A stretch of 64,000 bases of DNA from Tritonibacter scottomollicae (GTDB lineage Bacteria; Pseudomonadota; Alphaproteobacteria; Rhodobacterales; Rhodobacteraceae), in contig NZ_PVUF01000014.1 in assembly GCF_003003215.1 (NCBI RefSeq), positions 29,082 to 93,081 on the forward strand. The letters run 5' to 3'. This document shows positions 51,986 through 61,401 of the stretch, one piece after another (the first letter of the stretch is position 1; every line of letters starts with the position of its first letter). The position numbers and the translations under genes were made by a program. The notes below the pieces were generated by a model. It made no database searches. It was not told where the DNA came from and saw only the letters and a program-made list of their open reading frames with translations.

Positions 51986-52462
51986 GTGATCGCCTTAATT
52001 TAGTGGCCTTCGGGCTATACTTGCACCACCAAAGTGCGGAACGCCACCGTTGCGAACGCGGGCCGACTGACGGTCTTGTTGGCAATCGCCATCCCAATGG
52101 GAAGACCAGAACCAGATGGCGCCCATGTCCGCAGGGTCAATGGACAGAACAAGGTGTCACCACCTAAAATCGCCGTTGTCATATCAATCAGACAAGTCGC
52201 TGTATCTTGTCACGGCGGGCCTGTTCTGCAAGACCAAAGTCACCGGTTTCAGCGTCGGTAGAGCGGTCCCCGCGCATCGGTAGTTCGACGCAACCTTTCG
52301 CTGCGTTGGAAACTGGCCAGTTTGAAGCGGTCAATAACAAGACAACCGAAGCCCTTGACGACTAAGGTGCCAATAAGGTCGCATTCAACGTTTTCAGTCC
52401 GGATCGTTTTTTGGGTCATAAATACGCTGACTTTGATCGCTACAACACATTGGGGAAACTAG
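51986..52462. other. Gene-free stretch in RIT cargo
   Basis: No frame on either strand has a good start and coding character. Possibly the remains of a larger gene upstream of the secreted protein at 52463, but nothing can be named. Confidence 0.35.
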
Positions 52463-53125
52463 ATGCAGCAACGGCGCCTTTGGCAGATGGCCCTATCACT
52501 CTTCCTCTTGGTACCCAGTACGATACATGCGCAAAACCCCAGCTCCTTGGAAAAATCCACCATCGAACGTCTTGAAATCGCTACAGATTGGCTGGTGCGC
52601 AACGGTGCGTTTGTCCTGGATATGCGCGGCAAGGAATTCCTGAAATCCAAGCTGACTGAACAGGGGCCGGTTCTTTTGTGGGTTACCCCGCAGGTGGATA
52701 CCAAAGACACAATTGCCCAGTTCCGTATCAAAGCAGGCGGATATAACTACGATATCGAAGCCATCTACCGCGAAACCCTGAACGATCAAAAAATTGTCTA
52801 TTGGGTCACCCATATCACCGCACAAGACTGGGTAACCCCGCTGCGCGGTTGCCGTTTCCATATCAGCACACCGCAAGATGATGGCAAACAGATTGTACTG
52901 CTGTCATCAGAACGGTTTATTCCGTCATATAAAACCGCCAAAGGGGTGGTCTTTGCCTTGCCGCAGGATGATCTGGACATCCTCTATAAACTGCAGGCAT
53001 GGCGCTTTCCAATGTGTTTTTCCGGAACAGATTTATCTAAGAACGAAGTCACCCATGATGCACAAGGCAGGCTGACGACTGCTCCAGCGACATCCTTTGA
53101 AGGGGGCTGTTGCACTAACCATTGA
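52463..53125 (+). CDS. Secreted hypothetical protein
   Basis: 220 residues with a signal peptide (MALSLFLLVPSTIHAQ). The mature part has alternating strands (GPVLLWVTPQVDTKDTI, VYWVTHITAQDWVTP) and several cysteines, ending in a CC pair near the C-terminus, which suggests disulfides in the periplasm. Family not recognised. The last codons (GGGCTGTTGCACT) look like an insertion-sequence terminus, so the natural end may have been altered. Confidence 0.6.
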   Translation: MQQRRLWQMALSLFLLVPSTIHAQNPSSLEKSTIERLEIATDWLVRNGAFVLDMRGKEFLKSKLTEQGPVLLWVTPQVDTKDTIAQFRIKAGGYNYDIEAIYRETLNDQKIVYWVTHITAQDWVTPLRGCRFHISTPQDDGKQIVLLSSERFIPSYKTAKGVVFALPQDDLDILYKLQAWRFPMCFSGTDLSKNEVTHDAQGRLTTAPATSFEGGCCTNH

Positions 53126-53379
53126 GAAGTACCTCACACCTTTACATGGCACAATATATGCATTTAGGGCGTCCAAATGTTGTCGATATCAAGATGACCG
53201 GGGACCGTAACCTTGATGAAGCCCTTGCTAATGGAGCATCCTTTCGAGCGAACACGCCTCAAGGCTATAGTTGGCGCCGCGGCAATGATGGGACAAGCAT
53301 GTTGAAGCTGGTTGTGAGTGTTGCACTGAGGCGGTGGGTGACGCTAGTGATCAACCTTCGCCTGCCAGTTCGGACTTGA
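53122..53379 (+). pseudogene. Decayed HNH/WHH-type nuclease toxin remnant
   Basis: The frame encodes MTGDRNLDEALANGASFRANTPQGYSW followed by RRGNDGTSML. This resembles the C-terminal toxin of polymorphic toxins with a WHH nuclease core, which reads like ALAN..AG...TP.GYTWHHxxDGxTMQL; here the two catalytic histidines are replaced by RR and the rest of the domain is lost. It has no proper start. Interpreted as a broken toxin, linked to the nearby SUKH immunity gene. Recognition is by motif memory, so moderate confidence. Confidence 0.42.
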
Positions 53380-53730
53380 TGCCGGTTGGGTTCACCTTGG
53401 CCCGGGTCGCTCGCAGCCCAATCACGACATTCAGGCAGGGCGCAGCGCAAGCGCCGCTGCGAGCGCGAAAGCCTCCCGAAAGCGGACCTTCAAGCCTGTA
53501 AAATTGATCCAGGCGATACTGCGATCAGTGTAGACGTCAGCGACGCGGAGATAGCAACCTTTGCAAAGTAGTGGAATCTGCCAGCCAGGCGGCGGTCCCA
53601 TGCTACACGAGCAACGGATGGAGCAGACCTTCGCCGCAAGTGCAGCCACTAACCATCATCGAACGGACGGGATGCGGACAAAGCGCCATTTCGCTGCGGT
53701 TGCTCCAATGGCTGCTTACGGGGATCAGTC
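53380..53730. other. Gene-free stretch
   Basis: No convincing frame on either strand. GC-rich short repeats (GCGCAGCGCAAGCGCCGCTGCG) occur near 53440. Nothing else identified. Confidence 0.35.
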
Positions 53731-55452
53731 TTAATCCTTGCCCCAGATGGCAAGACTTTCAGGGATTGTGTTGATCCCTCGCTTTTCCAATTCTTGCAGC
53801 AACTTTCGGGGTTTCGGTTCATTAACCTCATGTTCTAGCCCGACGATGCATGTGAGATTTGGCAATAGGTCTAGGTCGACCGCAGCCTTGTTTGTAACTG
53901 GAACCGGGCCATCACCGCCCCCTGGATCCCAGAAGGGCACCATCTGCTCGATCACGCCACCTCCCCCCCCATCAAGGCCCGATTTTTGGGTCAACACCTC
54001 GACATGGGAGAGCAACTCACCTGGAATCGCGAGGTTTTTGAAGTAGGTCATGGCTTCAGGGATAACGTCGTAGCCATCATCCTCAATGGAGATTTCGCGT
54101 TTCGTCCATTCTTCTGCAAATTGCCGGATGTCAAAGAGCGGGAGCAGGCGCTTTTGGACATACATCAATTCGTCAATCACCATGAACTTCAAGCCAATAT
54201 CTTTGAAGCGGTTGTCAGACGCCTTGGGCATTGGAAAGGCAACCGGTTGCATCTTGATGGCGTCAGCCTTCGCCAAAGCCTCCTTCAGGGGCGCGGCAAG
54301 GTCCACGGGCAAGGCCCTTGCGATTATCTCTACCGTTTTACGCGCGCCGTTGGCTTTGGCGAGGTGCTTGGCAGCGGCGGTGAAATGCTCCGCTCGGACC
54401 GAGTCAAATCCGGTTTCAATCTGTTTGAGCCGCGCCTTCGCCGCTTTAAGTCTTTCGCGGCTGAATTGCTCTGCCTGCTGAGGGGAGATCGAATTGTCCG
54501 GCCCGTCAAAGCCCTCGGCAATTCTGGCCTCTTCACGTGCGATGCCGTCCAGCGCCTTTTGAGCCTCTTCTTCTGCCGTGCCGATTGTCAGGTCCAAAGG
54601 ATCAAAGGCAAAAACCCGTGCTAGGTTGGAAAGGTTTTCACGCGGCCAGACTGCCGCGTCCGCCAACACATGCGCCATAATCTTTGGACCGTACTTCTGA
54701 AACGGATCTTCGCGCAACGCGTAAAAACCTGTCATGTTTTGCCCGATCCAACCATAGGGACCGCGTTCGGGATCGTGGCCGGGATCTCGGAAAATATCTT
54801 GGATCAAACTCCCGGCCTCATCGACGAGACTGGGATGATCCCCTAGGATCGAGACGATCAAGTTGGAGTCGAGGTAAGCAAAGCGCCTCAACAGCTTCGG
54901 AACTAGGTGTGCGGCCTCCGCCCTCAGGCGTCTGCCCTGGGGGCCAAAATCCGTATGATGGAAGTAGCTGAGCAGCGCGGCCCCAGCCACCTCGCCAAGG
55001 GTGCCTTTAGCGCCCGGCAAGGGCGTGTTTGTCATGACCCGGTCGGGCACATCCAACAGGGCGCGGATCAACTTCAGGTGTTCAGCGTGGATCAGGTTAA
55101 GCTGCTGTTGCGTCGCTTGCCGTGCACCGTGGCCAGTCAGGTACTTGCCAGAGGCGAAGCAGATCGCAAAGCGGTAGACCGACACGTCGGTGCTGTTTCC
55201 GTCAACGTTGGAGCTACCGAAAAGCCTGTTGAAAAGACCCCTTGGCCTGGGCGCAGGCTCAGACCCCAGAACAGCACGCAGGTTGACTAAGTGGTCTTGG
55301 AACATCCCTTCATAATCTGAAACATCGCGACCGATGCATTTGGCCCAGTCAGCATGAATGAGTTGTACGGTTGCACTATTGAAGTCGGAATCGACGAGAT
55401 GTTTTGACGTAAGAAGGACCACAATATTATCCTTATCGGTTTCCCCAATCAT
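53731..55452 (-). CDS. Large hypothetical cytoplasmic protein
   Basis: 573 residues, no signal peptide. N-terminal half is helical (QQQLNLIHAEHLKLIRALLD). A central Glu/Ala-rich helix (residues about 310-350) may be a coiled coil. The C-terminal 170 residues begin FKDIGLKFMVIDELMYVQKR, include DDGYDVIPEAMTYFKNL, a five-Gly run and LPNLTCIVGLEHEV; I believe this resembles the DUF6892-type domain but cannot check. No function known. Lone minus-strand gene in the cargo. Confidence 0.6.
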   Translation of the reverse strand: MIGETDKDNIVVLLTSKHLVDSDFNSATVQLIHADWAKCIGRDVSDYEGMFQDHLVNLRAVLGSEPAPRPRGLFNRLFGSSNVDGNSTDVSVYRFAICFASGKYLTGHGARQATQQQLNLIHAEHLKLIRALLDVPDRVMTNTPLPGAKGTLGEVAGAALLSYFHHTDFGPQGRRLRAEAAHLVPKLLRRFAYLDSNLIVSILGDHPSLVDEAGSLIQDIFRDPGHDPERGPYGWIGQNMTGFYALREDPFQKYGPKIMAHVLADAAVWPRENLSNLARVFAFDPLDLTIGTAEEEAQKALDGIAREEARIAEGFDGPDNSISPQQAEQFSRERLKAAKARLKQIETGFDSVRAEHFTAAAKHLAKANGARKTVEIIARALPVDLAAPLKEALAKADAIKMQPVAFPMPKASDNRFKDIGLKFMVIDELMYVQKRLLPLFDIRQFAEEWTKREISIEDDGYDVIPEAMTYFKNLAIPGELLSHVEVLTQKSGLDGGGGGVIEQMVPFWDPGGGDGPVPVTNKAAVDLDLLPNLTCIVGLEHEVNEPKPRKLLQELEKRGINTIPESLAIWGKD

Positions 55453-55640
55453 TTAACCCAGCGCTGATGATTGCAAAAGTAGACTTTCATGCAAAGCGCA
55501 GCATCCGGTAAAATGGGCTCGTTTCTGGCTTGCGGCGATGCACCAGCAGAGTTGCAGCGTGCGCGCACATGTTCCCGGTCCTCAGAGGACGCCAGCCCAA
55601 AGTGACCGATGCGAAGCAAGGTTGGCTCTCGTTGCCGCAC

Positions 55641-55978
55641 ATGCACAAATCGCGCCTCGACTTCCCGGAACCGGACATTCAAGCTGTCAAACGCGGCTTT
55701 TTGCCTTCAATGTCGGCAGTGATCTTCGAGTCCGGGGAAGCTCTCTCGCAAAGATCGCCCGCGAATTGGGCGTGACTGACTCTGCTGTCACCTTGGTGGG
55801 CAAGAGAATGTGCCGGTCTGCAAAGATCGAGCAGGCTTTGGCCGAGGCTTTACAAACTACGCCAGAGCAGCTTTTCCCAGATCTTTGCGAAAGAGGACAA
55901 AGAGCCCACAGAAGACCTAGCAAATTCACGCTGCGTGCGCTCGCAGCGTCACAGATGCTCCATGAGCGAAAATTCTGA
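55641..55978 (+). pseudogene. Nlp/Ner-like helix-turn-helix gene, start unclear or frameshifted
   Basis: One frame gives an early MHKSRLDFPEPDIQAVKRG, resembling the DWHxxDIKAALRKRG start of Nlp/Ner regulators; the next frame gives the helix-turn-helix RGSSLAKIARELGVTDSAV and the family tail KIEQALAEALQTTPEQLFPD. A single-base shift near 55700 would join them. Ner-like proteins are repressors in phages and plasmids. As present it is probably inactive unless translation starts at a non-ATG codon near 55700. Confidence 0.55.
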
Positions 55979-56131
55979 TGCTACTACGCAGCTAGAAAAC
56001 CAGTCATTCATACAAGCCCCAGCATAGACTCGGGCGAGGCGCATACACAGGTTGTGGGACTTTGCTGACATCTGGTGAAAGTCTGCTAACATACGATGAG
56101 CACCGAACCGAGGCGAACTTAAGAAATCACG

Positions 56132-56860
56132 TCATCTGTGGTCTTGCAGAAAGCGGACCACCGCTTCTTCGTTGGTTGCAACCCCCAGTTTGAGGCGTGC
56201 ATTCTTTATATAAAGGCGGACGCTGGACAAGCTCAACTCAAGCAGCTCTGCAATCGTTTTGGGGCGATGGCCGCTTGAGATCAGCTCCAGCACCTGGTAT
56301 TCACGCGCGCTGAGGCGCCGGTGCGTGGATGGGCCGCCATCGAGCCGCCGGCAGCTTTCGATTTTGCGGTGTGCTATCAAACAGAAAGTCTGTAACTGGT
56401 CCGCCAATGGCATGACGCTGCGCTCAAAGCCATGCCGTGCCATGTTGTTCCCAACCACAAAGCCGCCGTACCGTCCAGAGCCGACAAGAGAGCATGGAAT
56501 GCCCAATCCCGCCTGCCAGTCAAACCGGACTAATTTGGACAAATATTCGCGGGTATAGTCATCGATATATCCTTCATTTTGGTCCAGAAACACGACGCCA
56601 AGCTTGGTGACCTCAAACGTCGCACAGCAATAGGTCACAAATGGTTCATGAAAATCGGCGTTCGTTGTCTCGGCCAATGGCCATTGATTGGGTAGGTTGG
56701 ACAGAACAAACCAATTTGGAACCACGCCTTCGTCTCGCACCGCATATAAGATGCGGTCGATATTGTGTGTCGCCAAGACGTCAACGATTACGGCCCAGGT
56801 TTCGGAAACCGATTTTCGGGTTTCCAACCGGTAGGCCGCTTCAAGTAGCTCTCTGTTCAT
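56132..56860 (-). CDS. LuxR-family quorum-sensing type regulator
   Basis: 242 residues: N-terminal autoinducer-binding-like domain (residues about 20-160) and a C-terminal helix-turn-helix, LSAREYQVLELISSGHRPKTIAEL with LSLSSVRLYIKNARLKLGV, diagnostic of LuxR. No luxI synthase gene is in the window, so it is a LuxR solo here. It is divergent from the secreted VWA operon with only 85 bases between, which hold an 18-bp palindrome; it probably controls that operon. Confidence 0.88.
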   Translation of the reverse strand: MNRELLEAAYRLETRKSVSETWAVIVDVLATHNIDRILYAVRDEGVVPNWFVLSNLPNQWPLAETTNADFHEPFVTYCCATFEVTKLGVVFLDQNEGYIDDYTREYLSKLVRFDWQAGLGIPCSLVGSGRYGGFVVGNNMARHGFERSVMPLADQLQTFCLIAHRKIESCRRLDGGPSTHRRLSAREYQVLELISSGHRPKTIAELLELSLSSVRLYIKNARLKLGVATNEEAVVRFLQDHR

Positions 56861-56913
56861 GAGATTATTGATATATCACTTTCAATGTATTGCAAGGTGA
56901 CCGTTTATCCCGA

Positions 56914-56931
56914 ACATTCCGCTTAGAATGT
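56914..56931. promoter_or_regulatory. Candidate LuxR operator (lux-box-like palindrome)
   Basis: ACATTC (56914-56919) and GAATGT (56926-56931) are perfect inverted arms around a six-base spacer. The site lies in the 85-bp gap between divergent luxR and the VWA operon, followed by GATAAT (56937-56942), a possible -10 box. Size and location fit a LuxR-type binding site; sequence is not the classical lux box. Confidence 0.45.
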
Positions 56932-56945
56932 GCTGGGATAATACG

Positions 56946-59336
56946 ATGAAGCTTGCGTTTTACGGGCGGAAGATGCGCCACTTTTTCTGCAATACGGCAG
57001 CCGTCATGGGCATCGTTTGCGCGCCGGGGGCGTTTGCTCAGGACGCACAACCTGATGATCTGATGGTGGTTTTTGATGCCTCGGGATCGATGTGGGGTCA
57101 AGTTGACGGCATAGCCAAGATCGAAATTGCCCGTGCCGTCTTTGCGGACATGTCCCAAGACTGGACTTCAGGTGATCGGGCGGTCGGGCTGATTGCCTAT
57201 GGCCATCGCCGCAAGGGTGATTGCGGCGATATTGAGCTGCTGGCAGAGCCTTCGATCGAGGGAGCCGCATCCTTGGCAGATGTTGTTACGGACCTTTCCC
57301 CGCGGGGCAAAACCCCATTGAGTCAGGCCGTGCGCTTGGCCGCCGAGACGCTGCGCTTTACCGAAAACGCGGCCACCGTCGTTCTTTTGTCAGATGGCAA
57401 AGAAACCTGCGATCTGGATCCCTGTGCGGTTGGTGCAGAGCTTGAACAACTTGGCGTCGATTTCACGGCCCATGTGATCGGCTTTGACATTCAGGAAGAG
57501 GCCGATAGGGCGCAATTGCAATGCCTCGCGCAAAACACAGGCGGCACCTACGTGGATGCGCGTGATGCGGCTACTCTCACCACGGCGCTGACTGAGGTGA
57601 CGGGCCGGGATGTGACCACAGCTCCGGCCGATACAGAGACAGGAACGACCGAAGTTAACCTCAACATTGCAGTTGCAGATGGAAGTGCACGTCCGGCAAC
57701 TGTCCGCTTGTCGGCAGCGGGCGCAGGAACCGGAGAGACGTGGGATCTGGGCGTTTTGGAAGGTGCGGATCAGATCATTTCAGGCGTGACCCTTGATCTT
57801 CCCCGAGGCGACTGGACATTTACTGCAGCAGGAGACGGCGGCGCTGGCGAAATCGCTGTGAACCTCACGGAGATCCAGCAAGAAATTTCCATACCTTTTG
57901 CGGCCAGTAATGCCACCTTTGAGTTCATAGGCGCGGATGCCTTCACGACGGACGGTACTATTGCCTTCCAACTGCGCAGTCGCGAACCCTTGCAACAAAA
58001 CGCGACCTACAGCGTCATGTTGTTCCCAGACGGTGCCACCACCTTTGACGAGAACATTACTTTCACCTACCGCTTTGGTAGCGACCCCGAGACCACGGAA
58101 CATGCCTTCTATCCTTGGGAATTCGATTTGCCCGTTGGAGCCTATGAGGTCGTGATCATGGGCGACAGCTATGACCTTGGAGAAAATCTTGGCCGGTTCC
58201 CTGTGCAGCTTGTCGCAACAATTGAAGACAGCGCGCCACAGGCAAACGCGGCCCAAACTGAAGAGCTGACTGCCCCACCGAGCTTTGCACTCTCACAGAT
58301 CGTAGAGCCACTGAGCCCTGGGGTATCAGGGGCGTTTTTGCTCGAAGGCCCCGCGGAATCGGGAGATCAGGTGATGTTCATTGGTCTGGATGGGCAAGAC
58401 ACACAATTGCTTGCAGTGCCACAAAGCGGCCTTGTCGCCGTGCCGTCCCAGATTTCCGAAGGCGCCTTCAGGGTCCAATTGGTGCGGCAAGATGGATCCG
58501 ATATTCACCTTGGATTGGTCGATATTCTGCCCGCCTCCGCGCAAGACATGGGCAATCACTCAACGGGCGGAGAACCCAGCGAAACGATGCTCAGTGCCCA
58601 GGAGTACGCTGCCGAAACAGGGCCACAATCGCTGAGCTTTGTGGCGTGGAAAACCTGCGAGGAAGACGCAGCTTGCCGCGTCGCTGATCGGCGCGTTGGC
58701 CTCGAATGGATGATGCCATCCGGCTGGGCCAGCGAAGAACCATTTTACTATACGACCGCCTCTGGTGCACAGGCTGATCACCCCACGATGCAAATGGCGC
58801 GCGCAACAGGCGGTGCGTTTAGCATCGTGCTGAACCCACGGCAATGGGATGCACAGCTTGGCCCCTGCGAAGAGATCCAACAGGGTCTGTTGTGCCGCGA
58901 GACATCGGACGTTCTGAAAGATCAGACAGACTATGAACTGATACGTAACAGCCTGAATGGGGATTTTCCCAAACCCGAGGGTTGGTTGCCCATCGGGCGC
59001 AGCTGGACAGTCGAAGACCGGAATTTGGGTGTCCGCGTTGGGCTCATTAAATTCGACGAGCCTATTGAGCGTGCCGAGACCGTCTCTGCATCGATCCACT
59101 TGGACAACCCCGACCAATTTGGTTTGGATGAAAGCGGTATTGTGCAAACTCAACTGGGGCTCATCTGGGATCAAAATCTGATTGTAAATGCGATTGACGG
59201 CGAAATTCCCGTGGGTGACGGTACCCTATTCTTGCTGCTGGCTCGTCCCGGTGGTTGGGATGGCACCAGCGACGTTTGGGTCGGCAATATCGCAAACCCT
59301 GCCAACGGCCGTGCCGTTCTTGTGAACCTCTATTGA
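56946..59336 (+). CDS. Secreted von Willebrand factor A domain protein
   Basis: 796 residues from ATG 56946; ATG 56973 would also give a good signal peptide (CNTAAVMGIVCAPGAFAQ) and leaves room for the GATAAT box. VWA domain near residues 38-220 with a complete metal-ion site: DASGS (Asp44, Ser46, Ser48), Thr123 in GKTPLS and Asp150 in LLSDGKE. Beyond it come beta-rich, Ig-like repeats without known names. Exported to the periplasm or surface; such proteins bind ligands or other proteins. First gene of a three-gene operon of secreted proteins. Confidence 0.88.
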   Translation: MKLAFYGRKMRHFFCNTAAVMGIVCAPGAFAQDAQPDDLMVVFDASGSMWGQVDGIAKIEIARAVFADMSQDWTSGDRAVGLIAYGHRRKGDCGDIELLAEPSIEGAASLADVVTDLSPRGKTPLSQAVRLAAETLRFTENAATVVLLSDGKETCDLDPCAVGAELEQLGVDFTAHVIGFDIQEEADRAQLQCLAQNTGGTYVDARDAATLTTALTEVTGRDVTTAPADTETGTTEVNLNIAVADGSARPATVRLSAAGAGTGETWDLGVLEGADQIISGVTLDLPRGDWTFTAAGDGGAGEIAVNLTEIQQEISIPFAASNATFEFIGADAFTTDGTIAFQLRSREPLQQNATYSVMLFPDGATTFDENITFTYRFGSDPETTEHAFYPWEFDLPVGAYEVVIMGDSYDLGENLGRFPVQLVATIEDSAPQANAAQTEELTAPPSFALSQIVEPLSPGVSGAFLLEGPAESGDQVMFIGLDGQDTQLLAVPQSGLVAVPSQISEGAFRVQLVRQDGSDIHLGLVDILPASAQDMGNHSTGGEPSETMLSAQEYAAETGPQSLSFVAWKTCEEDAACRVADRRVGLEWMMPSGWASEEPFYYTTASGAQADHPTMQMARATGGAFSIVLNPRQWDAQLGPCEEIQQGLLCRETSDVLKDQTDYELIRNSLNGDFPKPEGWLPIGRSWTVEDRNLGVRVGLIKFDEPIERAETVSASIHLDNPDQFGLDESGIVQTQLGLIWDQNLIVNAIDGEIPVGDGTLFLLLARPGGWDGTSDVWVGNIANPANGRAVLVNLY

Positions 59337-59347
59337 GGACGAGAGAT

Positions 59348-60247
59348 ATGAAAAGCGCTTGGATTATCGCAAGCTTGGTGGTCTGTTCCCCGATAGCCGT
59401 GATTGCACAAAATGTGCCGCTCTACACTGAAACTGATGGGCAGCTGGCGTTCACGGGTGACTATCTTGGCGACGCTCAGCTGACAGAGTTGCTCGGCGGG
59501 GCCGATGCTTTTGATACATTTGGCCCACCTAAATTTGTCGCCCGCAATGAACGTACTGGAACCGTCAAGCCGGTCTGGGCCGATCTCGCGGACTACGAGA
59601 TTATTCACGATGGTGATGGCATGATCGAAAACCGTCACGATGATCTGGTCTTTGACGAGAGCGACGCCGAGGACAACCAAGAGGACTTGGTGTTTGACGA
59701 AGCCGAGACTGAAGACCTGCGCGAAGATATTGACTTTAGTGAAAGCGACGTGGCGGAGACCGGGAATGATATGACCTTCGCGGAAAATGAAGGTCTATCC
59801 GTTCCGAATATTTTCTCTGGCACACAACCAGATTTCTTACAGCCAGCCCATGGGATTTGGAGCATCGCACTGTCACGGTCCGATGCCGTCGGCTGCCCAC
59901 CTGGCATTGCAGAACTGGCGTCAGCGCAGCTTGGTAAGTCAGGGGCCAGAGACATCGTTTTCAGCGAACCCGGCTGGGTGCCTGCCGATCTTAATCCCGA
60001 TTACGGGCTTTATTCTTGGACGCCCGTTGGCACCAATGGATTTCAATCAGAGCCTTATACGACGGGCGTGCAGGCTGCTGGGTCAGGTGTCTCTTTGGTG
60101 GTCACCATAGCGCTCAACGCAAAGTCAGACCGGCAAATAGACGTTTGGGCGCAAATTCAAATGGACCTTGCTCCGGCCCTTGTCGCAGTTGCGGGCGCCA
60201 CGACGACTTGCCTTGCGACCATTGAAGGCAGCTACACTAAAAACTGA
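59348..60247 (+). CDS. Secreted acidic protein with 14-residue tandem repeats
   Basis: 299 residues from ATG 59348. Signal peptide (ASLVVCSPIAVIAQ). Residues 98 to about 150 carry three to four 14-residue acidic repeats (DDLVFDESDAEDNQ, EDLVFDEAETEDLR, EDIDFSESDVAETG, then a degenerate copy), possibly calcium- or metal-binding. A conserved-looking C-terminal domain with two Cys follows. Family not recognised. Eleven bases after the VWA gene, so co-transcribed. Confidence 0.65.
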   Translation: MKSAWIIASLVVCSPIAVIAQNVPLYTETDGQLAFTGDYLGDAQLTELLGGADAFDTFGPPKFVARNERTGTVKPVWADLADYEIIHDGDGMIENRHDDLVFDESDAEDNQEDLVFDEAETEDLREDIDFSESDVAETGNDMTFAENEGLSVPNIFSGTQPDFLQPAHGIWSIALSRSDAVGCPPGIAELASAQLGKSGARDIVFSEPGWVPADLNPDYGLYSWTPVGTNGFQSEPYTTGVQAAGSGVSLVVTIALNAKSDRQIDVWAQIQMDLAPALVAVAGATTTCLATIEGSYTKN

Positions 60248-60258
60248 AAGGACCTTTT

Positions 60259-60822
60259 ATGATCCGAAATGTCTTGGCCGCCATCGGCCTGATTGTTCAC
60301 CTCTCAACACCTGCTGCAGCCTGTGGCATCAGCAGTGAAGAACTCAAGATCTCTCTCATTGGCGATTGGCAGGTGTCTAACGGATTTGGCACGCTTAGCT
60401 TCAATGGGCGCACTATGCCGCTTCCCTCTGGAAACAGCACGTCAGCCAAGATTGTTCCGACAGAAAACGGCCTTGCGGTCACGGGCGGCGCCGCGCCTGG
60501 AACCTACGATATGGATTTTATCGAAGACGCCCGATTTGTGTTGGACGCGCCAAGCCAGACCATTCTGGACCAGGGCGAAGCTTGGTTCGGCGAGCATCCT
60601 GAAATTATCACCGATGAAGAGCTGGCCATCGTAGCAGGCTGCGGAACAGGGCAAATGTTGCCTCAACTTCAGGTCTCGGGCACATTCGAGGACGCCGAAG
60701 GGCAGGTCGATTTTGAGGTCTACCTCTTTGTACTCGATCAAGCGACCATGTACGGGATCATGTCAGGCAACCTCTTGTCGATGGGCGGCACGGCCAAGCG
60801 CGTAACCAGGTGGACACGCTAG
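60259..60822 (+). CDS. Secreted hypothetical protein
   Basis: 187 residues; signal peptide (AAIGLIVHLSTPAAA) then CGISSEELK, with Cys right after the cleavage region. Sequence like IGDWQVSNGFGTLSF and GTYDMDFIEDARFVL suggests a lipocalin-like or beta-barrel fold, which is only an impression. A second Cys near VAGCGTG could pair. Last gene of the VWA operon; the terminator overlaps its stop codon. Confidence 0.62.
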   Translation: MIRNVLAAIGLIVHLSTPAAACGISSEELKISLIGDWQVSNGFGTLSFNGRTMPLPSGNSTSAKIVPTENGLAVTGGAAPGTYDMDFIEDARFVLDAPSQTILDQGEAWFGEHPEIITDEELAIVAGCGTGQMLPQLQVSGTFEDAEGQVDFEVYLFVLDQATMYGIMSGNLLSMGGTAKRVTRWTR

Positions 60823-60846
60823 GGGCGCGTGTCCCGTTAGGTTTTT
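60812..60846 (+). terminator. Intrinsic terminator of the VWA operon
   Basis: GGACACGC (60812-60819) pairs with GCGTGTCC (60827-60834) around a loop holding the gene stop codon; GTTTTTA follows seven bases later. Position and structure fit a rho-independent terminator. Confidence 0.68.
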
Positions 60847-61401
60847 AGGGATCCGCGTCCTGCAATTTCTTTGCTTCCTTAATTGAATCGGATCTACTGG
60901 GACTTGGGAGAGGGGTATCAACATCCACATCCCGAATGCCGACTGCGGTCTTCATCTCTATATCGCGCCTCGCCCGCAGCAAAGGTCTACATCTCACCAA
61001 GGATGTGTTTCTCGGCGGTTGCCGCAAAAAAGAAAATGCAGCCGGCGGATGGGAAGTTGCCAAGGTCGGCTTCGTCCGCGACTGAATCGTTAGAACCACC
61101 TAAGCCGAAAGCATGGCTTGAATTTCGTGGCTCAGCAGAGCTTTTAACGACCGCTCTGGTGACCTTGGTTGCAACGCAGCGACGAGCGTGCCGCGATTGC
61201 GAACGAATGCTGCGTTAGCGAGGGGCGAAAAACGAATGGCAGGTACGTCCGCAATTTTCCGGTTCAGTCCGAGCGCAGCGTAGGTCTGCAATCTAGAGAT
61301 CTTGGTGACAGTGCGCTGGCTAAGTGTCAAACTATCTTATCCGAATAATGTGCAGCAAAAAAGCTATGAACATCCTGGAAAATAAGGGTGGGGCCAACGT
61401 A
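60847..61401. other. Gene-free right flank of the RIT cargo
   Basis: No frame has a credible start and composition on either strand (a 76-codon minus frame at 61100-61330 is weak). It separates the operon terminator from the right inverted repeat and may contain recombinase binding sites. Confidence 0.4.
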
